A stretch of DNA of 64,000 bases from Chitinophagaceae bacterium UBA1930 (lineage in GTDB: Bacteria; Bacteroidota; Bacteroidia; Chitinophagales; Chitinophagaceae). Made by a program: the position numbers and the translations under genes. The stretch covers positions 434,001 through 498,000 of the forward strand of contig DDFK01000002.1 in the NCBI GenBank assembly GCA_002337145.1. Direction: 5' to 3'. Positions 34,501 through 42,230 of the stretch are shown here, one piece after another. Positions within the stretch are counted from its first letter, which is position 1, and each line of letters begins with the position of its first letter. Under the pieces are notes generated by a model. That model worked only from the letters and a program-made list of their open reading frames with translations, did no database searches and had not been told where the DNA came from.

Positions 34501-34705
34501 TGCTCAGGCCGTTTTGGGTAATTATCCAAAGAAAGCCCTTTCCGTCTTTACGGCATTTTTTGGTAAAGTTGTGCACCAACCCGTTTTGCGTAGTGTAGTT
34601 TTTGAATTTGAAATTGTACGGGGATGTAATTTGCCCTTTTGCCTTTGTAAACAATAAGCAAACACATAGGAAAGCAGCTGCAGCAATGGTTTTGGGCGGT
34701 GTCAT
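31583..34705 (-). CDS. Propeller-type sensor histidine kinase (Reg_prop, Y_Y_Y, LytS-like kinase)
   Basis: A 1040-residue protein. The signal peptide is near residues 1-24. A periplasmic region of about 670 residues holds repeated Reg_prop blades (FLWIITQNGLSRFDG, VWLAYGKGLCVFD, IWICSWRGLSKIN, LWIYTLHGLFRYD). A Y_Y_Y domain lies at about 700-775, one membrane helix at about 788-806, a short coiled coil, then the His_kinase domain with QMNPHFIFNSLNSIQ (H839) and an ATPase domain (IEDDGIGRKKAEEL). It differs from classical hybrid propeller kinases in having no HisKA, receiver or AraC domain; the regulator is the separate LytTR gene overlapping its end. Such periplasmic propellers usually sense carbohydrate, but the ligand is unknown here. 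Confidence 0.93.
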   Translation of the reverse strand: MTPPKTIAAAAFLCVCLLFTKAKGQITSPYNFKFKNYTTQNGLVHNFTKKCRKDGKGFLWIITQNGLSRFDGANFKNFQNKQGDSTSLPYNDIFDIAIDKYDKVWLAYGKGLCVFDQKTQVFTVIRSALNTEAVSLVYDTAHNTIWYNTYKGMFKVDAQHLNVAASSQQADYIQRPYATCIDSKGQVWTGIERLGYYVYNTNNNTYRYYNCDCWPRSFDEDNEGNMWISTWESGLQLFDNKDGKNTNATYEMQHEGLKYATIYQNMVQSAPLTGNNILWMLTHTNGLALFDKTQRKFIKEIKYDAATKSGLLSNFSTSMYVDREGIIWICSWRGLSKINKQEQQFQSAEIPALETNYYNLLSGIVDDPYDPNICWMAVHGSGIAKYNKATHQIVQRYFFSSKSTKVDEMYNWRWVSSIHKDFKNRLWLPTYGGAICIDKGNVSKVPANWDITKNYTFDGKVLDDGNFWTFTRNGLAKLNTDTKQYTFYKNKPDTAVADVLANHIYDAVFINPTTLLCGTADGLHSFDVTTHAFKKINIKFSNTASDKWKRFMTLQKINNKVYCGTESGLLEYDLETQEALVKGKEQEIFKLELSSLIKDPLNKLWIYTLHGLFRYDPAKDEFKKFTSLDGIYDNSSDPVQMFAYNNDFYIGYRMAYTKFNPAEVDINNNKVKPFITELRINNQPQKIFMDSFATATLHLDYRQNNIVFDFTGIDYTTSERISFAHKLEGFDKDWVYDGTRRTATYANLSGDRYIFKVKACNSSGTWNNETAMFRLYIHPPFWQTWWFKILMALLFIGTVVLIAVNRVKAIRKKEEEKTSVNKMMAELEMRALRSQMNPHFIFNSLNSIQKYIWDNKQEDASEYLTKFSKLMRIILNNSMHKLVTLEEELVSLQLYLELEHRRCNNKFDYAIHVGNNIMPNQVLVPPMLMQPYIENAIWHGLLQKEGRGKLAISIQQPSMQMLTCMIEDDGIGRKKAEELKNRKENKAVSYGMQITQQRLSIAETDGRIGKVMIDDLMDDGIACGTRITLEIPIETFQKIG

Positions 34706-34710
34706 TCAGG

Positions 34711-34740
34711 TAAAAATATAGTAAAATTGATATGCTGTAA
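34711..34740 (-). promoter_or_regulatory. Putative promoter for the sensor/surface block
   Basis: On the minus strand TTA (34738-34740) is followed by 19 nt and TATTTTTA (34711-34718), 5 nt before the ATG at 34705. It matches 5 of 6 fixed bases of the -7 box, with TTTA in place of the -33 TTTG. The same TTTA-N19-TATTTTT arrangement precedes pdxJ. Confidence 0.4.
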
Positions 34741-34873
34741 ACTGATGGGCTTTTTTTAGCTTTTTTCCCCGAGATTTGCGGTGCCTTAGCATAAGTTGGG
34801 CTAGATTTGGAGCATTGCCTGTTAAGGTAGTTTTAGGTACAAAGCCGATATAAATTATAGAAACATACCGATC

Positions 34874-36100
34874 ATGATTGACATTAAAGTTCCTACAGTT
34901 GGAGAATCTATTACAGAAGTTACTTTGTTGAAATGGACAAAGAAGGATGGCAGTTATGTAGAACGTGATGAAGTAATTGCAGAACTGGAAAGCGAAAAAG
35001 CAACTTTTGAAGTAAATGCAGAAAAGGCAGGTATATTGAAACATGGTGCCACCGAAGGCGATACCATTTTAATTGGAAGCGTACTGGCACAGATTGATGA
35101 AACTGCCGCCAAGCCAGCAGCAAGTGCACCGGCTGCACCTGTTAGCGAACAACCTGCAACTGCTAACCCGCAACCTGCAACCACTGCACCGGTTACATCC
35201 GTACCAAACGATATTAAAGCAACCCCTGTGGCAAGTGCCATTATTGCGGATAAAAAAGTGGATGTTAAAAGCATTGAGCCCAGTGGTTTTGGCGGCAAGA
35301 TCATGAAGAGCGATGTATTGAGTGCCCTGTCCAATCCTGGCAAAAAAGTATTTGCCGGTGCAGAACTGTTCAGCAGGAACGTGCGTAAAGAAAAGATGAG
35401 CAACCTGCGTAAAACCATTGCTAAGCGTTTGGTTGAAGCAAAGAATACCACTGCTATGCTGACCACTTTTAACGAAGTGGATATGGGGCCAATCATGGAC
35501 ATCCGTAAACAGCATAAAGACAAGTTCAAAGAAGCACATGGCGTGAACCTGGGCTTTATGAGCTTTTTTGCAAAAGCCTGTGCCATTGCCTTAAGTGAAT
35601 GGCCAACCGTGAATGCGTACATTGATGGCGATGAACTGGTGTATCATGACTATGCCGATATCAGCATTGCTGTTAGTACGCCACGTGGCTTAACCGTGCC
35701 GGTAATGCGTAACGTGGAAAGCCTGAGCATGGCCGATGTGGAGAAAGCGGTAGTAACACTTGCTGCAAAGGCAAGGGACAGTAAATTGACCGCAGAAGAC
35801 TTAACTGGCGGCACTTTCACCATAACCAATGGTGGCGTGTTTGGTAGCTTAATGAGCACACCCATTATCAACATACCGCAAAGTGCCATTTTGGGCATGC
35901 ATAAAATACAGGAAAGGCCAATGGCCATAAATGGCAAAGTAGAGATCAGGCAGATGATGTACCTGGCATTGAGCTATGACCATAGGATCATTGACGGAAG
36001 GGAAAGCGTAAGCTTCCTGGTTCGTGTAAAGGAACTGTTGGAAAACCCGGCATTGTTATTAATGGGCAAGGACCCTGTAAAGACTTTGTTGGAACTGTAA
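34874..36100 (+). CDS. sucB: 2-oxoglutarate dehydrogenase E2, dihydrolipoyllysine succinyltransferase
   Basis: A 408-residue protein (E. coli SucB has 405). Lipoyl domain at residues 1-78 with the lipoylated lysine in ELESEKATFEV (K42); an Ala/Pro/Thr-rich linker at 80-115; a peripheral subunit-binding domain at 117-158 (TPVASAIIADKKVDVKSIEP, GFGGKIMKSDVL); and an acyltransferase domain with the catalytic DHRIIDGRE motif (H370, D374). It transfers the succinyl group from E1 to CoA. The E1 gene ends 12.7 kb upstream on the same strand, an unusual separation. E3 (lipoamide dehydrogenase) is not in the window. Confidence 0.97.
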   Translation: MIDIKVPTVGESITEVTLLKWTKKDGSYVERDEVIAELESEKATFEVNAEKAGILKHGATEGDTILIGSVLAQIDETAAKPAASAPAAPVSEQPATANPQPATTAPVTSVPNDIKATPVASAIIADKKVDVKSIEPSGFGGKIMKSDVLSALSNPGKKVFAGAELFSRNVRKEKMSNLRKTIAKRLVEAKNTTAMLTTFNEVDMGPIMDIRKQHKDKFKEAHGVNLGFMSFFAKACAIALSEWPTVNAYIDGDELVYHDYADISIAVSTPRGLTVPVMRNVESLSMADVEKAVVTLAAKARDSKLTAEDLTGGTFTITNGGVFGSLMSTPIINIPQSAILGMHKIQERPMAINGKVEIRQMMYLALSYDHRIIDGRESVSFLVRVKELLENPALLLMGKDPVKTLLEL

Positions 36101-36117
36101 TTGAATAAATTTAGACA

Positions 36118-36192
36118 TTGAATATTGAGCGTTGAAAATTGAACATTCTCAACGCTCATTTTTTTGAAGAATGTTCAATGATCAATATTCAA
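36118..36192 (+). terminator. Terminator of sucB inside a larger alternative hairpin
   Basis: GAGCGTTGA (36127-36135) and TCAACGCTC (36149-36157) form a stem followed by ATTTTTTT, a good rho-independent terminator. The same stretch also holds longer mutually exclusive arms: TTGAATATTG (36118-36127) with CAATATTCAA (36183-36192), and ATTGAACATTC (36138-36148) with GAATGTTCAAT (36169-36179). Repeats of this TTGAA-CATTGA style are common between Bacteroidota genes. Confidence 0.8.
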
Positions 36193-36260
36193 CTATCAAT
36201 GCTCGGTATTGTGGTTTTAAATGGGCTCTCTTTTAAAGATAGTTTTAATCATTTCAATTG

Positions 36261-37451
36261 ATGCGTTTTCAATCTTACTTAAATACTGCGGTATTGCTCA
36301 TCAATACATACGATGGCTCAACACCATTGGTGCATCATCTAAAGCATTATTTTGCCCAATATAAAAAGCATGGCAGTAAAGACCGGAAATTCATTGGCCA
36401 TATATGCTATTGCTATTGTCGTTTAGGCCACTCGGTTAATGGGTTGCCCATTGAAGAAAAAGTGAAACTGGGCTTATTTCTATGCAACGATGAAGCCGGG
36501 CAGTGGGGCAGTTTGTTTAATGAAGACTGGTTAAGCAATTGGAGCAACAACCTTACAGAAAAGATAGCGTTTATCCATCAACAGGGAATTGATTTTGTGC
36601 CTGAAAAAATATTCCCCTGGCAGGATGAAGTGAGCGAAGGCATTGACGGGACTGCATTCTCGTTGGCACATTTGTTACAGCCCGATTTGTTTGTACGCAT
36701 ACGCCCCGGGCATGAGCAAACGGTTGTGCAACGATTGCGTGATACCGGGATACCTTTTCAAAAACGGACGGCCAACTCACTTGCATTGGTTAACGGAACC
36801 AAGTTGGATGGCATTTTGGAAGTGAATAAGGAAGTGGTGATACAGGACTTCAGTTCGCAACAGGTTGCCAGTTTTATTGTACCAGACCTGATACAATTGA
36901 ACTGGAAAGAGCAGTGGAAGGTGTGGGACTGCTGTACGGCAAGTGGTGGTAAAACCATCCTGTTGCAGGACGCACATGCCAATAACGAATTGCTTCTGTC
37001 CGATATAAGGGACAGTATGCTGTACCAATTAAGGTCAAGGTTGATTGCTGCCAACATACACAAATGGCATTTCCATATTGCTGATTTGACAAGGCCCAAT
37101 AATGGCTTGGGCAAATCGCAATTGTTTGACTTGGTAATTGCTGATGTGCCATGCACGGGCAGTGGTACTTGGGCAAGGACACCTGAACAGTTGCTGAATT
37201 TTTCAAGAAGCAGCATACAGGAGTTTGCAGACAAGCAACAAAAAATTGTAAGCAATGTTATCCCGAATATAAAAAATGGGGGATACCTGCTTTACATTAC
37301 CTGTTCCGTTTTCAACAAAGAAAATGAAGCAGCAGTTACGTTTGTGCAACAAAACTTTCAGTTGCAATTAATAAAAGCGGAAGTAATAAAAGGCTATGAT
37401 AAAAAGGCCGATACGATGTTTGCAGCTTTGTTCAGAAAACCTACAACTTAA
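36261..37451 (+). CDS. RsmB/NOP-family RNA (cytosine-5) methyltransferase-like protein
   Basis: A 396-residue protein; the ATG at 36261 is preferred over the TTG just before it. The SAM-binding motif I is VWDCCTASGGKTILL, motif IV is ADVPCTGSGTWARTPEQ and motif VI is LYITCSVFNKENE. The two catalytic cysteines (PC and TCS) of the m5C RNA methyltransferase family are both present. The N-terminal 170 residues look like the helical NusB-like region of RsmB but are divergent. It probably methylates a cytosine of 16S rRNA. The last 11 bp overlap the convergent subtilase gene tail-to-tail. Confidence 0.85.
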   Translation: MRFQSYLNTAVLLINTYDGSTPLVHHLKHYFAQYKKHGSKDRKFIGHICYCYCRLGHSVNGLPIEEKVKLGLFLCNDEAGQWGSLFNEDWLSNWSNNLTEKIAFIHQQGIDFVPEKIFPWQDEVSEGIDGTAFSLAHLLQPDLFVRIRPGHEQTVVQRLRDTGIPFQKRTANSLALVNGTKLDGILEVNKEVVIQDFSSQQVASFIVPDLIQLNWKEQWKVWDCCTASGGKTILLQDAHANNELLLSDIRDSMLYQLRSRLIAANIHKWHFHIADLTRPNNGLGKSQLFDLVIADVPCTGSGTWARTPEQLLNFSRSSIQEFADKQQKIVSNVIPNIKNGGYLLYITCSVFNKENEAAVTFVQQNFQLQLIKAEVIKGYDKKADTMFAALFRKPTT

Positions 37452-39438
37452 TCAAATTAGTGCTGCCAATTAATGCATCGCCATTGTAAGCACTCACTAC
37501 ATATTTACCATTTGCCAAATAGCCAACAGGTATAATAAAATCGGCACGGCCGGCAAGTTTTGTCTTCTTCTGTTCGGCCATCAGGCTGCCTTTCATGTCT
37601 GTGATGCGTATGTTTAAATTGGTTACTGCATAAGCTGTTTCTACACGTAAAGTAAACTGCGATGCGGCAACAGGGTTGGGTATCACGGTTATTTTATCGG
37701 CAGCAACAGTAGCAATGCATGATGTTGCCAATGTTACGGAAGCAGAATCGAAATAAGTGGCTGTATAGCTTGTGGCAGTGGGATCTACCACTTGCTTTAT
37801 CCTGTACTTGATTGTTCCTGCCAGTACATTGTTTAGGGCATCGTTTATACTGTATGTATGTGTAGCAAGTACAGAACCTTGCCCCTGTACAGTAGCTACT
37901 TTTGTATAAGCAGTTTCTCCAGGTGCAAGCCTTTCAATTTCAAAACTCATGCTGCTCACATCTTTTGTTTTCCATGCAATGGAGGCAGTGCAGTTACTTA
38001 CTGATGCAGTTGTGATTTTTGCAAACTTGTTCAGCAGCGTTACAAATGCTTTTTTCATGTCGGGCACGCCATAACCAGTCCTGTTATCCGGTGCTGTATA
38101 AATATTGCCAGCCTTTATCAATGCATCACGAATGGCCATATTGTTAAACTCTGGAAAAGCCTGCCATAAACAAGTGCCCAGCCCGGCCATTTTAGGCGTG
38201 GCATAAGATGTGCCATTGCCCGCACTGATATTGTTACCGGGGTCCTGCACATAAGCCGCAACTCCAACTGCAGCTACTTCGGGTTTTACCCTTCCATCGT
38301 ACGACGGGCCATAACTGGAAAAATTGCCCACAATGCCGGCTGTTGTTACCGCACCAACTGTAACAACACTATCTGCATCCGAAGGCGATGAAAGATAATG
38401 CCATGTATTTGTACCATCATTACCGGCAGCAATAAAAAGCAATATACCTTTCCTATTGGCAATAACGCCCCCTCTTGTACTCATATTGGTCCTGCCATTC
38501 ATGTCGGCATAAGTATGGTCAAGCGAAGAATTGTCAAATGTGGTATAGCCCAATGATGATGAAATCACGTCTGCACCAATACTGTCTGCACGCTCCGCAC
38601 CGCAGGCCCAGTTATGCTCCTCAATCGGGTATTCCGTGGCAGCATCCTCCGTTCTGTACAAAACAAAATTTGCCTTAGGGGCATTGCCTACAAACTGGCC
38701 GGGTATATTGCCGCCAATGGTAGAAAAGCAGCTCATGCCATGGCTGTCGTCCTCAATAACACTGGCTTCTCTTGCCACAAAATCCCATGTCTGCAAAACC
38801 TGGTTATTCGCATTCACACTGTCAAATGCTTTCAATGTGGTATAATGGTAATAACCTGCGTCCAGCATGGCTACCATCATACCCTGCCCACGCATACCTA
38901 TATTGTGCAAGAACTCGCCATTGTGCAAGTGTATCTCATTGTACGTATTGCCATAACTATAATAATCTGCTGTAGTATTATTGGTACGCTGGGTCAATGC
39001 AGGCATACTAATAAGGTTCCTTTCTGTTTCAAACTTGTCAAAGGGTACCATGGTGCTGTTATTGCTTGCTGTTCTTGCTGCAATGGCAGTAACGCTTTGC
39101 ACAAACGTAAAGCTGTTGATCTTGGTTAGGGCAGCCGCATCAGTTGTTTGTATGGATACCTGGTTCAGCCATTTGGATACATTTAAAACAGTTACCGCTC
39201 CTGCAAGCCTTACGCTGTCAATATACCGTGGTGTAACGGGCAGGTCTGTACTGTCTATACCTATATTGTAAGCAGCCCTTCTGGCAAGGGCTTTGGCAGA
39301 CAGGTAAGCAGCGGGGTTGGCAATGGTATAGGGGTTGGTGCCCTTGTTCTTAAATTGTATCACGTACCGCGTTAACTGTGCATGTAGCATATTGCCTGCA
39401 AGCAGTAACAGTAATATGATAGGTAAACATTTTTTCAT
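37441..39438 (-). CDS. S8 subtilisin-family serine protease, T9SS-secreted
   Basis: A 665-residue protein with signal peptide MKKCLPIILLLLLAGNMLHAQ. Catalytic triad: Asp in AMLDAGYYHY, His in DDSHGMSCFST, Ser in GTSYATPKMAGLG. An inhibitor-like propeptide region lies at about 22-110. After the protease domain there is an Fn3-like segment (about 470-570), then a C-terminal domain from VIPNPVAASQFTLRVETAY through MKGSLMAEQKKTKLAGRADF to NGKYVVSAYNGDAL, typical of type A T9SS sorting domains. It is thus probably a cell-surface or secreted protease. It overlaps the convergent methyltransferase gene by 11 bp. Confidence 0.94.
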   Translation of the reverse strand: MKKCLPIILLLLLAGNMLHAQLTRYVIQFKNKGTNPYTIANPAAYLSAKALARRAAYNIGIDSTDLPVTPRYIDSVRLAGAVTVLNVSKWLNQVSIQTTDAAALTKINSFTFVQSVTAIAARTASNNSTMVPFDKFETERNLISMPALTQRTNNTTADYYSYGNTYNEIHLHNGEFLHNIGMRGQGMMVAMLDAGYYHYTTLKAFDSVNANNQVLQTWDFVAREASVIEDDSHGMSCFSTIGGNIPGQFVGNAPKANFVLYRTEDAATEYPIEEHNWACGAERADSIGADVISSSLGYTTFDNSSLDHTYADMNGRTNMSTRGGVIANRKGILLFIAAGNDGTNTWHYLSSPSDADSVVTVGAVTTAGIVGNFSSYGPSYDGRVKPEVAAVGVAAYVQDPGNNISAGNGTSYATPKMAGLGTCLWQAFPEFNNMAIRDALIKAGNIYTAPDNRTGYGVPDMKKAFVTLLNKFAKITTASVSNCTASIAWKTKDVSSMSFEIERLAPGETAYTKVATVQGQGSVLATHTYSINDALNNVLAGTIKYRIKQVVDPTATSYTATYFDSASVTLATSCIATVAADKITVIPNPVAASQFTLRVETAYAVTNLNIRITDMKGSLMAEQKKTKLAGRADFIIPVGYLANGKYVVSAYNGDALIGSTNLIKL

Positions 39439-39545
39439 CTAAATATATTTGTTACCAGCTATTGCCCATACTTCAAATGCGGCGGTGCTGATAGTTATCG
39501 GTACGCCCATGAACAGCAAAATATGCATCAGCAACGCAAAGACAG

Positions 39546-40265
39546 TTACCTGTAATCAATCAGGTTCAGCCTCACACCAAAGCTAGTAGGTTGATAATAA
39601 GTTGATGGTTGATACTCCCAATGAATGAACTCTTTGTAAATAAGGCCAATGCCTTTGGCATATACTTCCTTGCCATAATTCCTTGTCTGGTAATTGGCTG
39701 GGTCAAAAGGGGCATCCGGTGTCAATTCATCTGCCTGCATAACAGTATAAGTATCTTGAATAACACCCTTTTTTGTAGTGAATGTTTCGCCTGAATTCTG
39801 GTATTCAAAAGTCCAGTTTTTTAGATAGTCGTACGGCGAAGCGGTATTGATGTATTGTGTGCCTGGCCATTGCTGCCCGTTTTTTACCGGATTGACCAAT
39901 GTTACATAACGGAAATTATTGTCGTTGAATTCAACGCGATTGGCGTCGAATGTGGCATAATAGGTTGCCATGAACTGCCAGGGCTGAACATTGAAGGTAT
40001 CCCTGATATACCTGAAAATGCGGAAAGACGGCCTTCCCTGGGCATCCATAAACTGGCTGTCTATACTGTCTTTGGCATTGTAGCTCCTAACAATTAACTG
40101 TTGCGAGCCTAGCCCCACAATGGTAGAGTCCAGGCGGTAAATAAAAACCTTACCCGTCTTTAATGGATATACGTCAGCAATGGAAGAAATTGTAAAGTCA
40201 TCTGTTTTCTTACAGCTTTGTACAGCAACAACCAGTACCAGTAAAAAATAGCATGCTTTTTTCAT
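39546..40265 (-). CDS. Hypothetical lipoprotein
   Basis: A 239-residue protein from the ATG at 40265 (MKKACYFLLVLVVAVQSCKK). The signal peptide ends in a lipobox VQSC, so it is probably lipidated. The mature part (beta-rich, VYPLKTGKVFIYRLDSTIVG, PSFRIFRYIRDT, YGKEVYAKGIGLIYKEFIHWEYQPS) resembles Bacteroidota lipoproteins with no assigned function. It lies between the CYTH gene and the subtilase on the same strand, with gaps of about 120 and 107 bp, so it may be separately expressed. Confidence 0.75.
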   Translation of the reverse strand: MKKACYFLLVLVVAVQSCKKTDDFTISSIADVYPLKTGKVFIYRLDSTIVGLGSQQLIVRSYNAKDSIDSQFMDAQGRPSFRIFRYIRDTFNVQPWQFMATYYATFDANRVEFNDNNFRYVTLVNPVKNGQQWPGTQYINTASPYDYLKNWTFEYQNSGETFTTKKGVIQDTYTVMQADELTPDAPFDPANYQTRNYGKEVYAKGIGLIYKEFIHWEYQPSTYYQPTSFGVRLNLIDYR

Positions 40266-40387
40266 GTAAACGAATATGGCGTAAGATAAAACGATTGACA
40301 ATATATGCCAAGTAATAGATGCAGCGTATATGTAAAATGCTGTTTCAAGTGGTTGAGGCAGATTTTAGGCAATGCTTTGTGGTGGGC

Positions 40388-40909
40388 TTACAGACTGTTT
40401 TCCAACAACAGGTCGCTATAGGAAAAAGCAATATAATCCGATTGTACAATGCCCAGAAAGCCTGCATAATAGGCACATTGTTCCTGTAGTTTTTCAACGC
40501 CAATACTGCCATCTTCATCAATGGCTTCCACTTCCACAAAAGTGCCCAGTTGTTGTACCAGGTCAAAGTGGAACTTCACATTGTCTATAAAATAGATTTT
40601 GCGGCGTTTGTCAACCACGGTCTTTATGCCATGCACTTTGGTCAGCAGCTCTTTCAATGCCTTGTTTGGCGTGTGTTTGTACAGGGCAATATCCGATTGC
40701 TTGGCATCGGTAGTGTTTTCCCGTTCGTAATAGATCAATGCATTTTCAATATTGCCTTCACGCAGTTTCAACCGGCCTTTTGGTACATTGAAATAGGTAT
40801 CAACCTGGTGGTCTTCGCCTACGAACCTTGGGTTAAGGGTAAGCAGTTTATTTTCTACAACATAGAGGTTGTTGGCTTTTGCTTTGAATTCGAAATTGAT
40901 GATGGGCAT
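40388..40909 (-). CDS. CYTH-domain protein (class IV adenylate cyclase/thiamine triphosphatase-like)
   Basis: A 173-residue single-domain CYTH protein. The N-terminal strand NFEFKAKA stands in place of the ExExK motif, with the first glutamate absent, as I recall for other Bacteroidota members. It continues with HQVDTYFNVPKGRLKLREG, ALIYYERENTTDAKQSD and KVHFDLVQQLGTFVEVEAIDE, giving the basic and acidic tunnel residues. Such proteins hydrolyse or cyclise triphosphate compounds using divalent metals; whether this one makes cAMP or acts on inorganic triphosphate is unknown. The annotation 'adenylate cyclase' would overstate the evidence. Confidence 0.85.
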   Translation of the reverse strand: MPIINFEFKAKANNLYVVENKLLTLNPRFVGEDHQVDTYFNVPKGRLKLREGNIENALIYYERENTTDAKQSDIALYKHTPNKALKELLTKVHGIKTVVDKRRKIYFIDNVKFHFDLVQQLGTFVEVEAIDEDGSIGVEKLQEQCAYYAGFLGIVQSDYIAFSYSDLLLENSL

Positions 40910-40956
40910 TGCAGGAATGTATTGATAAAACGTAATGCTGGTTGATGTTCAGATGC

Positions 40957-40971
40957 TGATGGGTGCGACGC
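40957..40971 (+). repeat. Dispersed repeat, copy B (short form without palindrome)
   Basis: TGATGGGTGCGACGC, between the CYTH and mnmA genes. It equals the flanks of copies A, C and D with the 18-bp palindrome missing, and matches copy E at 60194-60210. Confidence 0.6.
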
Positions 40972-41014
40972 ATATATAGTTGATGTATGTACTGTTGCAG
41001 GTTACAAAGAACAA

Positions 41015-42124
41015 CTACACCAATGCACCGCGTTGTATAATACCGCCGCCAATAACATCGTTGCCTTCGTAAAAAACGGCACTTTGCCCCGGGGCAATGC
41101 TTTTTACGTTTTCATAAAAACGGACGCGTATGCCATTGTCGGCAGTATATAGGTTGCTGATGGCTCCTTTGTCTTTGTAGCGTATTTTGGTAATGGCTTC
41201 CATGCCGTCGGTAACGCCATCGTACTTGCCCCAGTTTATTTTGGTAACCAGCATGTCGTTGCGGTCAAGATCATCTTCTTCGCCCAACACAACGGTATTG
41301 GTTTCGGGGTTGATGCCCGTAACATAAGCAGGTTTGCCCAATGCAATTTCGAGGCCCTTGCGTTGGCCAATTGTGTAGAAGGGGTAGCCCTTGTGCTTGC
41401 CCAGCTTCTTGCCTGTTTTGTCCACAAACCAACCGCCATTTACCTGTTCTTCCAAACCATCCACACGGCGTTTCAAAAAGCCACGGTAATCGTTGTCGGG
41501 AACAAAGCATATTTCGTAGCTCTCGCTTTTTTTGGCCAGTTCGGGATAGCCCATATCAATGGCCATTTGGCGAATCTCTGTTTTGTGGTAACCGCCTAGG
41601 GGCATAATGGTACGGCTTAGCAGGTCCTGCTCAAGGCCCCACAATACATAGCTCTGGTCCTTGCTTTCATCCAGTCCTTTGCTTAAATAGAAACGGCCAT
41701 TGGTATGCTGGTTCACTACGGCATAATGGCCGGTAGCAATAAAATCGCAGTTCAGGGCATCGGCACGTTTTAGCAATGCACGCCATTTGATGTGCGTGTT
41801 GCACATAACGCATGGGTTGGGTGTACGGCCGGCGAGGTATTCTTCCACGAAGTTCTCAATTACAAAATCGCCAAACTCTTCGCGTATGTCCAAAATAAAA
41901 TGTGGGAAGCCATTGTTTACGGCTGCCTGTCTTGCATCGTTGAAGGAATCTATATTGCAGCAGCCTGTTTCTTTTTTGCTGGTACTACCGCCGCTGGTGG
42001 CATAGTCCCACGTTTTCATGGTGATGCCCACCACTTCGTACCCTTCGTTATGTAGCATTAGTGCTGCAACGGTACTGTCTATACCGCCGCTCATGGCCAC
42101 CAAAACTTTTCCTTTCTTGCTCAT
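41015..42124 (-). CDS. mnmA: tRNA-specific 2-thiouridylase MnmA
   Basis: A 369-residue protein (E. coli MnmA 368). The P-loop AMSGGIDSTVAAL is at 10-22, the first catalytic cysteine is in TPNPCVMCNTHIKW (C105) and the second in YEICFVPDNDYRGF; the C-terminal beta-domain is intact. It thiolates U34 of tRNA-Lys, tRNA-Glu and tRNA-Gln, taking sulfur through a cysteine desulfurase. It is followed by a CYTH gene and preceded by ribF on the same strand. A near-perfect promoter box lies 4 nt before its ATG. Confidence 0.97.
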   Translation of the reverse strand: MSKKGKVLVAMSGGIDSTVAALMLHNEGYEVVGITMKTWDYATSGGSTSKKETGCCNIDSFNDARQAAVNNGFPHFILDIREEFGDFVIENFVEEYLAGRTPNPCVMCNTHIKWRALLKRADALNCDFIATGHYAVVNQHTNGRFYLSKGLDESKDQSYVLWGLEQDLLSRTIMPLGGYHKTEIRQMAIDMGYPELAKKSESYEICFVPDNDYRGFLKRRVDGLEEQVNGGWFVDKTGKKLGKHKGYPFYTIGQRKGLEIALGKPAYVTGINPETNTVVLGEEDDLDRNDMLVTKINWGKYDGVTDGMEAITKIRYKDKGAISNLYTADNGIRVRFYENVKSIAPGQSAVFYEGNDVIGGGIIQRGALV

Positions 42125-42128
42125 TTTG

Positions 42129-42136
42129 CAAAGATA
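42129..42136 (-). promoter_or_regulatory. Putative promoter -7 box (TATCTTTG), 4 nt before mnmA ATG
   Basis: On the minus strand TATCTTTG matches TAnnTTTG exactly; TTA lies 19 nt upstream in place of the -33 TTG. Only CAAA separates it from the ATG at 42124, so the mRNA would begin at or near the start codon. Confidence 0.45.
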
Positions 42137-42197
42137 GCTTTTAGGTTGTAGCCGTTAAGGGGGGCTTTGGGTAGTTTTTTGCGAATGGGGGAATTTT

Positions 42198-42230
42198 TGG
42201 CTATTGGCTTTTAGCTATTGGCCAATAGCT
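42198..42230. repeat. Palindrome at the end of ribF (hairpin, possible terminator)
   Basis: AGCTATTGGCCAATAGCT (42213-42230) is a perfect 18-bp palindrome that includes the ribF stop codon. A partial direct copy, GGCTATTGGCTTTTAG, lies just before. On the minus strand the hairpin sits at the end of ribF and could limit read-through towards mnmA, but no strong T-run follows. Confidence 0.55.

Noticed and set aside
34954..35622. Antisense open frame of about 220 codons inside sucB
   Set aside because: It overlaps a full-length E2 with all motifs and has no recognisable features of its own.
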